This document shows positions 57,858-64,000 of a DNA stretch of 64,000 nt, piece after piece (the stretch's first letter is position 1; each line of letters begins with the position of its first letter). Location of the stretch: the NCBI GenBank assembly GCA_963971405.1, contig OZ020489.1, forward strand, positions 1,984,001-2,048,000, in the 5' to 3' direction. A model generated the notes under the pieces. It made no database searches. It was not told where the DNA came from and worked only from the letters and a program-made list of their open reading frames with translations. This DNA is from Psococerastis gibbosa (Eukaryota > Arthropoda > Insecta > Psocodea > Psocidae). Made by a program: the position numbers and the translations under genes.

Positions 57858-59940
57858 ATTTAAGAAAAGAAGAAGCGGAGACGACAGAGGACGTAAGATT
57901 CTCGGAACAGCATTTTTAATAAGTGACAAACTAATTGGTAACGTACTACATTTCCATCCTATCAACAGCAGACTGTGTGTCCTGAGATTGAAAGGGAGGT
58001 TTAAAAACGTGTCTATAATAAACTGCCATGCGCCTACCGAAGAAAGCTCTGAGGAAGCTAAAGTCGAGTTTTATGAGGAGCTTGAAAGGCTATACGAGAA
58101 CCTCCCCAGATATGACATAAAAATCATTGCGGGAGATCTTAATGCCAAGATAGGGAAGGAATCATTTTGGCAGCCAAATGTGGGTAAACACAGTCTACAT
58201 GACGTAACCAATGACAATGGAACCAGGGCAGCTAACTTAGCATGCTCACGAGGGCTCTACATAAAAAGTACAATGTATGCTCACAAGAATATTCATAAGC
58301 AGACATGGAGATCCCCAGATGGCGCAACCTACAACCAAATTGATCACATCTTTATAGACAAGAGGCACCACAGCAACATAACAGATGTGAGAAGCTATAG
58401 AGGTGCAGACGGGGACAGTGACCATTTCTTAGTTGGCTTTAATATAAAGTACCGCATAGCTGTGAGAAACCAACAGCAGGTCCCCACACGACCTGGCTGG
58501 AATCTGAAGAAGTTGAAAACAGAAGAAGGCAAGAGAGATTTTCAGATTGAACTGAACAACTGTTTTAGCATACTTTCTCAACGAGATCCGGAAGACAGCT
58601 TAGAGTCCGACTGGCAAGAGGTAAAAGAGGCTGTAAAACAAACAGCAGACAAAGTACTAGGAAAAATGCGGAAAAGAAAGAAAGCCTGGTTTAACCAAGT
58701 CTGTGAAAACGCTGTCACTCAGAGAAAGAGGGCATACCTAGTTTTCTTAGCGGACAGCGTAAAGCGAGAAGAGTATCATGAAACTAGGAGAGTCACTGCA
58801 TTTATCCTGAGAAGGGAGAAAAGAAGGTACCTCAACAATAAGGTCGATGAAATTGAAATTAATAGGATCGCGAACAATGGCAGGGAAATGTATAGAACCA
58901 TACGGGTGATGCGGGGCCAATATCAATCAATCCCCACTATCCGAAACCAAGCAGGAGATCTGCTAAGTAACCCTACCGAGGCTCTCACCCAATGGCGAAC
59001 ATATTTTAACGAGCTACTGAATGGGGACGTGGGTACGGACAATCATGAGTCCGCCAGGTACCAGACTGCAGAACCTTTTACACCCGAACCATCTATAAAT
59101 GAAGTAAGAGACGCCATGAATAGACTGAACAACAATAAAGCGTCTGGAGTCGATAACATCCCGGCAGAATTATTGAAGAACGGTGGAGAAACCCTAACCA
59201 CGAGAATGCATTGCTTACTCCTAAAAATTTGGCACAAGGAAAAGATCCCAGACGAATGGAAAGAGTCCATAATCACTCCTGTCTTTAAAAAGGGGGACAA
59301 GTCCCAATGTTGTAACTACAGAGGGATATCACTCCTGGCGACAGGATACAAAGTACTATCCAACGTGCTGTTGTATCGCCTCACACCGTATGCTGAAGAA
59401 ATCTTAGGAGATTATCAAACAGGTTTTCGACGAAACCGATCAACTACGGACCAACTTTTCACTATCAGACAGATTCTCGAAAAATCCTGGGAATACGGTG
59501 GTGAGGTACACAACCTATTCGTCGATTTTTGCAAGGCCTACGACTCCATACAACGTCAGAAGATGTGGGAAATCCTAGAGGAATTTGGCATCCCAAAAAA
59601 ACTACGCACAATGGCGAAAATCTGTGTCGACGGATCACGAGCTAGGATCAAGGTGGATGGCAAGCTCTCAGACCCCTTCGAAGTACTCACGGGAGTAAAA
59701 CAAGGAGATGGCCTATCACCATTATTATTCAACCTGGTCCTAGAAAAGGCGGTAAGACGCGCTATGCAAACACCGGGCGGGATCGACATGGGAGTAAAGA
59801 TTAAATTTCTCGGGTATGCTGACGATCTGAACGTCATGGCAGAGGCAAAAGAAGAAGCCGAGACCACAGTGAAAGCCCTTGAAGAAGAAGCTCTGAAGCT
59901 AGGTCTAAAAATAAACGTTGAAAAACCAAGTACCTATTAG
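57817..59940 (+). CDS. RTE-type endonuclease/reverse transcriptase (craniofacial development protein 2-like)
   Basis: This 707-codon frame carries an AP-endonuclease-like domain (residues about 20-215): INCHAPTEE (69-76), AGDLNAKIG (105-113), NQIDHIFID (173-181) and SDH (201-203). A linker rich in Arg/Lys follows, then the RT domain: NKASGVDNIPAELLK, FKKGDKSQCCNYRGISLL, motif A FVDFCKAYDS (Asp570), motif B QGDGLSPLLF (629-638) and motif C YADD (667-670, Asp669 and Asp670), so all three catalytic aspartates are present. It nicks target DNA and copies the element's RNA there. The usual endonuclease start (about 70 residues with the TWN and QE motifs) is missing; residues 1-16 come from flanking DNA, so the start is not native. 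The frame ends early at 59938-59940 because one A is missing in the A run near 59921. Proteins of this kind are often annotated in arthropods as craniofacial development protein 2-like. Confidence 0.85.
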   Translation: MYNTVFHNFFHFYLFKKRRSGDDRGRKILGTAFLISDKLIGNVLHFHPINSRLCVLRLKGRFKNVSIINCHAPTEESSEEAKVEFYEELERLYENLPRYDIKIIAGDLNAKIGKESFWQPNVGKHSLHDVTNDNGTRAANLACSRGLYIKSTMYAHKNIHKQTWRSPDGATYNQIDHIFIDKRHHSNITDVRSYRGADGDSDHFLVGFNIKYRIAVRNQQQVPTRPGWNLKKLKTEEGKRDFQIELNNCFSILSQRDPEDSLESDWQEVKEAVKQTADKVLGKMRKRKKAWFNQVCENAVTQRKRAYLVFLADSVKREEYHETRRVTAFILRREKRRYLNNKVDEIEINRIANNGREMYRTIRVMRGQYQSIPTIRNQAGDLLSNPTEALTQWRTYFNELLNGDVGTDNHESARYQTAEPFTPEPSINEVRDAMNRLNNNKASGVDNIPAELLKNGGETLTTRMHCLLLKIWHKEKIPDEWKESIITPVFKKGDKSQCCNYRGISLLATGYKVLSNVLLYRLTPYAEEILGDYQTGFRRNRSTTDQLFTIRQILEKSWEYGGEVHNLFVDFCKAYDSIQRQKMWEILEEFGIPKKLRTMAKICVDGSRARIKVDGKLSDPFEVLTGVKQGDGLSPLLFNLVLEKAVRRAMQTPGGIDMGVKIKFLGYADDLNVMAEAKEEAETTVKALEEEALKLGLKINVEKPSTY

Positions 59941-60620
59941 TGGGAAGAGACCAAGATACCTGCACAGGTCGCTTTGAAAGAGTGCAAGATTTCAAATACC
60001 TTGGGTCCATCATCACGTCCGACAACAAGATCAGTCAAGACGTTCTTAACAGAATTAAATCAGCCAATGTAGCTTTCTTCCAAACAAGAGCACTATTCTC
60101 GACTCGGATTCTATCATGGACAACAAAGATCAGGCTTTACAAGACGCTAATCCTACCTGTCCTTATATATGGTGGTGAAGCATGGGCCCTGACAAAGAAA
60201 GAATCAAGAGCGTTGGCTGTTTTCGAGAACAAGATGTTACGGAGAATATTCGGAAGAGTTTTGGAAAACAACAGTTGGAGAATCCGAACGAACGAAGAAA
60301 TCCACCAACTCTTCGGCTCGCCAGACGTCACACAAATACTACGAAGCAGAAGGCTCCAGTGGATGGGACACGTCGTCCGTATGCCAGCGGATAGAACAGC
60401 ACAAGCAGTATGGATGGCATGTCCCAACAGAAGAAGACCTTTGGGGCGTCCGAGACGACGCTATGGCGACCAGCTAAACGAAGATATACAGGAAGTTGGC
60501 CTTCAGGCCGATAATTGGTGTGATCTGGCGAAGGACAGGATCCGGTGGCGTGGTGTTGTGAATGCGGCCAAAAGTCCCCCAGGGCTGACAGCGCCAACTT
60601 AAGTCAAGTAAGTCAAAAAA
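57858..60620 (+). mobile_element. RTE/BovB-type non-LTR retrotransposon, 5'-truncated, one frameshift
   Basis: About 2.76 kb encoding an apurinic-type endonuclease, reverse transcriptase and C-terminal region in one broken frame. The 5' end of the endonuclease is missing. After the stop at 60599-60601 the 3' UTR is only some 20 bp and consists of TAAGTCAAGTAAGTCAA and an A run, a short repetitive tail as is usual for the RTE clade. No target duplication was found. A SINE B copy starts about 20 bp downstream, in opposite orientation. Confidence 0.85.
59940..60601 (+). pseudogene. RTE-type polymerase C-terminal part, after the frameshift
   Basis: The frame continues the same polyprotein, displaced by one base, for about 220 residues to a TAA stop. 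It contains FKYLGSIITSDNKISQDVL, the YLG region after the RT catalytic core, then LPVLIYGGEAWALTKKE, LAVFENKMLRRIFG, LQWMGHVVRMPADR and RRPLGRPRRRYGDQL, all typical of the C-terminus of RTE-like polymerases. A start at 59940 is not real; this is a read-through part of the broken gene. The -1 difference sits in a homopolymer, so a sequencing or assembly slip is possible. Confidence 0.8.
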
Positions 60621-60640
60621 AGATTATTCATAAAATATTA

Positions 60641-60743
60641 TTCAATGAATGTATCCGAATAACCTCTTCAGTCGCCTCTGTAGGTAATACCAGTGTTGAG
60701 TTACGACCGGTCACCGATCGCATGATGTGTAGAGACTTACTAA
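60641..60743 (-). repeat. SINE B, 3' part
   Basis: Minus strand: ACATCATGCGATCGGTGACC, GTCGTAACTCAACACTGG, TACAGAGGCGACTGAAGAGG, ATACATTCATTGAATA. The tRNA-like head is cut off near 60743. Confidence 0.7.
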
Positions 60744-61092
60744 TAGAGAGTTACATTGTAGTTGTTTTTATTTTTCCTTTCAAAATCCGATTCTATCTAG
60801 TATCAACCCATTTCATTTGGGGGGGGGGGGGGGTTGAACCCCCATGAACTCCCCCTTGGCTACGGCCTTGTCAACACTGAAAACACTCTTGTGTTCCAAT
60901 TTTCGAACCACAATGCCGCCTATGAACTTTTACTTATCAAATTATTTTCACTTTGACTGGACGCCATCTTAAAATGGTTGATTTGTCGTAAAAAGTGTTG
61001 ATTACCATTATCGTAGATAATAATACGGACTTTCAGTCAAATGTTAATTCATTCCTCGGCGACCAATATTAACTGAGATATATATTATAAAA
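60744..61092. other. MITE-like 3' end and unassigned DNA
   Basis: A G run (60819-60833) followed by TGAACCCCCATGAACTCCCC and TTGGCTACGGCCTTG (reverse complement CAAGGCCGTAGCCAA) resembles a terminal part of a hAT-like MITE, without its partner. GACGCCATCTTAAAATGG at 60961 is similar to the family F start. Confidence 0.35.
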
Positions 61093-61455
61093 GGTTTCAA
61101 TCGGCAGCCATCTTGTAACTAAATAGTGGATCTAGCTGGTTAACAAACTTGATAAAGACATTTGTATGGTCAATTTTTGTGTCAAGTTTCATCAAAATCG
61201 GATAATATTGACGGAAGTTAGAGTGTTTCCTAAAATCGATATATATATCGTACATACATTGTACATACATACATAACACATACATACATATACCATACAT
61301 ATATACATGTATTGTATATATAGATAACATTTTGAACGAAGAGTGGTTTTAGGCTCAGGAGGTCATGAAATGAAAAGTTGTGAAGAAATTTTCCGGAGGT
61401 CGAACATTGGTCGCCGTCTCAATAGGTAGATGAAATCTCTCTAAAAAGTTATGAT
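61093..61455 (+). mobile_element. Family F repeat, uninterrupted copy
   Basis: Shares with 9832-10315: CAGCCATCTTG, GTGGATCTAGCTGGTTAAC, GACATTTGTATGG, CAAGTTTCATCAAAATCGG, ATAATATTGACGG, GTGTTTCCTAAAATCG, ACATACAT repeats (61250-61300), GGTTTTAGGCTCAGGAGGTC, TTTTCCGGAGGTCGAACA and TTGGTCGCCGTCTC. At TTTTTGTGTCAAG it shows the empty site where the MITE inserted in the other copy. Confidence 0.75.
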
Positions 61456-63194
61456 TTTACATGCATATTTTCGGGGAACCCTGTTCTCTAGCCAGAGCTT
61501 ATTGAAGAACTCCCCATCACGGGAATTCCCAAAGGTGCCCCTCTGAACCATCAATAAAATGATGTAAAATGTATTTCTCGATAAATAAAAATTTACTTTA
61601 CTTTACTCCAGGTTGGCAGCTTAGGGTCCATCACTAATTTCCCAATTGGGAAAACATACTGTAAGTTTGTTTATAACCTGAGGATATGTTACAGGATACA
61701 TTGCCGGCAATTCGGACTAAGACATATTATGTGCTTAGGCTTAAATGGCATCACGAATCGGGCAATTGTGAAATTTTGTTTGAGTTTTTATGGGGAATGT
61801 AATTTGTGTAATTAGGGAGTTGGCATTAATGTCAACCGTGGCTGATTGTCATTATGGCAATTGGGGTAAATTAAATGGAGAAGGTCATAATTATTGTTGT
61901 GCTCGCTATCTATCTATTCATTAAATCCGTCAATCTGTCCCGTGGTGAAGTTCAACATACGCGGTCCGTCCTATTTGTATTGTGTAATCTACAAACAGCA
62001 AGTTTATTTATTCAATTACTTACATTTGATTAGGTAGCCTACAGGAAAACTGAATTATTTTTAACAAATACAATAAAGCTACAATAGGCATCAATTCTCA
62101 GAGTCATTTTGTTGAATTTGCTAGCATAAGTAAGCTAATCGATTTGAGGAAGTTGAGTGATGAGCAATTACGATTCCAGCATAATAATATTAGTCCGGAG
62201 TTTTTGGTCGCTAATTATGTAAATCCAATTTTTATTCCAACAGCATGCAGTTCACCTGGTTTGCGGTATTCCCAATTAATTCAGCCATCAGCAAATGAAC
62301 TCGTCTGTAGACCTGATTACTGATTTTTTGTTTTAACTTTTCAATTGATTTCAGCACTATACTGTTTACTTTCTAGTTTTAAATATCATGTATCATTTAA
62401 TTGAACATTATTCCATAGCCTGCGTCGCATTGATATTAAAACTAGTTTTTTCTGGTGTCTTTGCTAAAATGGACTTTAATGTAGAGAGTGACGTCGTTTC
62501 GGAGTGCTTTGCTGACTCTCTTTGTCACAGGCGTAACAGTCGTAAACTCACGTGACCCCCTTAAACAGCGGGCCTACTATGGCAATTAGTACAATACTAA
62601 CCTAGGCCTATTCTTGAGTTTAAAATGTAAACAAAACAATTTTGAATAGCACTTTCCATTATAAAATTATCTTTTGACATTGCTAAAAAAAGGTAATATT
62701 AAAAATAATCTTTCTTCTTGTACTTTCTTTAACCATGCGTCAGGGTGGGACCACAAGTTTTGTAATCTATTTTTCTCTATGTAAACATCATTGGCGCGGA
62801 ACAGCAGCAGCAGTCGAGGAAATATACAATATACTGTATATTTCCTTTAAATTATACAATACATGTAAAGTATAAGATAAAATCGTCAGAGTGTCGTCAA
62901 AATCAGGTAGTTCTGTCATTGTCATTGTGCTAGTGCCTCAGTGACAGTGTAGAAAGCTTTCTCTAAGAGATGGTTTCTAAGCATTTTAGGGAAGTTAGAA
63001 GCATTTCTCGCCGCTCTCAGTTCAATCGGGAGTTTTCTAAGGTAGGCGAAAACATGTAGTATAGGATCCAGTCGCTCACACTTGGCTGTGCGTGGCGCTG
63101 GCCTTACAATATTATAAATAATATTTTTTTCTGTGGAACCTTTTTAATATTTATCGACGACTCCTACCTTTAGATGTGTTTTATGTGCTTAATA
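61456..63194. other. Unassigned; repeat-free blocks rich in TAAT/ATTGT motifs
   Basis: 61740-61960 and 62100-62330 contain GTGTAATTAGGGAG, TGGCATTAATGTCAACC, TGATTGTCATTATGGCAATT, GAGCAATTACGATTCC and CGCTAATTATGTAAATCC, with no visible repeats. They look like conserved regulatory DNA, which is inference only. ATATACAATATACTGTATAT near 62821 is a small palindrome. Confidence 0.35.
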
Positions 63195-63335
63195 CAGTAA
63201 CAAAAAGGTTGTTTTTCCAGAAAAAAACTTTGGTTTTGTTTACAAAATTATTTTTTGAAGAAGCTATTGATAGTCTGTGCTCAAATACATTCCGTATGAT
63301 GACATGCTATTATTATTGTGTTTTATTAATGTATT
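63195..63335 (-). repeat. Family D middle part, diverged (D6)
   Basis: In plus-strand view AAACTTTGGTTTTGTTTACA, AAATTATTTTTTGAAGAAGC, GTGCTCAAATACATTCCG and GACATGCTATTATTATTGTG line up with the middle of D2 (TATTTGGTTTTGCC, AAATTATTTTTTGAAAAAA, GCGCTCAAATGCATTGC, CTGCCATTATTGCTGTG). About 75% identity by eye; the ORF covering it is a by-product. Confidence 0.55.
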
Positions 63336-64000
63336 ATTGTATTGGACGGTACATTCAAGTCTATCCAATTGTCTTATTGAACAAACAAGACAAAGCAGCC
63401 GAACTAATGATTATCTATTTCGGTACTTATACTGTAGGCTATACTAGCTACCATAAATAAAATATATATATACAGTACAATAAACATACGGGTTTTCTAG
63501 TACCAGTTATTTTCCTCTGGTTGTGAGCGTCTGATTGTGTTTGAATGTCTCGAACTTGTACTATCCAGTTTATAGCCCAATTCTCCACTGAGCCAAAATT
63601 AACATCATAACTGTTCTCTAAAAAGGAAGCATAGCCGTTTATTGAGTTATGGTCATATTTCTTTATCTATTTCAAATGAATTGGCTGATTGAGAAGAGTA
63701 GAGAAAATGAAGAGTCGTTTACTAAGTGAATACAATAAAAGTCTATTCTAATATAACCATTTAAACACGTTTCACACCTACCAGTACCTACCTACCATTC
63801 TACTCTACAACTTCTTGAAACAGCAATGCTTCCAATCCCACAGGGCCAATTTGAAAAGAAGATATTCCTGCAAACCGCTTTAAAAACCCAAATGGCCAAC
63901 AAGAGAGCTTATATCCCGTGATAAACCGAATAATTTGCTCATAGAAATAGAGGGAACAGCGGATAACGAAGTGAGAAAATGGCCACGCAACACTCGTTCT
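63336..64000. other. Unassigned
   Basis: AT-rich DNA with short CCTACCTACC sequence near 63788. No coding or repeat signal recognised up to the window end. Confidence 0.4.

Noticed and set aside
59043-59867. Minus-strand ORFs of 85-103 codons
   Set aside because: Shadows of the RTE reverse transcriptase on the plus strand.

Overview
The window looks like intergenic or intronic DNA from a metazoan nuclear genome, most likely an arthropod (possibly a hemipteran-like insect, which I cannot prove). It has no operons, no bacterial signals and no long host ORF. It is AT-rich and built from decayed transposable elements: RTE-type and Jockey/CR1-like non-LTR fragments, tRNA-derived SINEs, a SINE-like family whose head resembles protostome 5S rRNA, MITEs, fold-back structures and many poly(G)/poly(C) runs of 10-21 bases. 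No host gene could be named. The only long coding region is the endonuclease/reverse transcriptase of a 5'-truncated RTE/BovB-type retrotransposon at 57.86-60.62 kb, which is broken by one frameshift.

Layout. 0-2.1 kb: decayed tandem duplications, then the first and longest copy of a roughly 0.85-kb repeat, here called family D (seven copies or pieces). 2.1-11 kb: mostly unassigned, with a 3' fragment of a second non-LTR element with a poly(A) tail (6.97-7.23 kb) and a perfectly readable nested insertion (a 201-bp palindromic MITE inside family F, 9.83-10.32 kb; an uninterrupted family F copy lies at 61.1 kb). 11-20 kb: tandem duplications, SINE B, SINE A fragments, weak exon candidates. 20-27 kb: SINE A, a hAT-like MITE with an 8-bp target duplication, a head-to-head SINE C hairpin, a 554-bp fold-back element, and a candidate 3'-terminal coding exon at 27.29-27.42 kb. 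29-32.4 kb: a dimer of the 5S-headed SINE, then a 2.4-kb inverted-repeat structure enclosing a reverse-transcriptase fragment that is itself split by a family D copy. 32-49 kb: SINE and D copies, a second hAT-like MITE, another RT tail. 49-57 kb: D pieces, another 5S-headed SINE, and blocks rich in homeodomain-type TAAT motifs. 57.8-64 kb: the RTE element, a SINE B tail, family F, more TAAT-rich sequence and a last D fragment.

How the parts relate. The autonomous-type elements (RTE, Jockey/CR1-like, I/R1-like) are all truncated or frameshifted here, and the short families (SINEs, MITEs) would have depended on such enzymes in trans. The nesting gives relative ages: family F before its MITE; the captured RT fragment before the D copy inside it. 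Several islands without recognisable repeats (about 33.2-33.6, 43.7-44.1, 51.2-51.7, 54.7-55.3 and 61.7-62.3 kb) look by eye like regulatory DNA, so the window could lie beside or inside a developmental gene; this is inference only.
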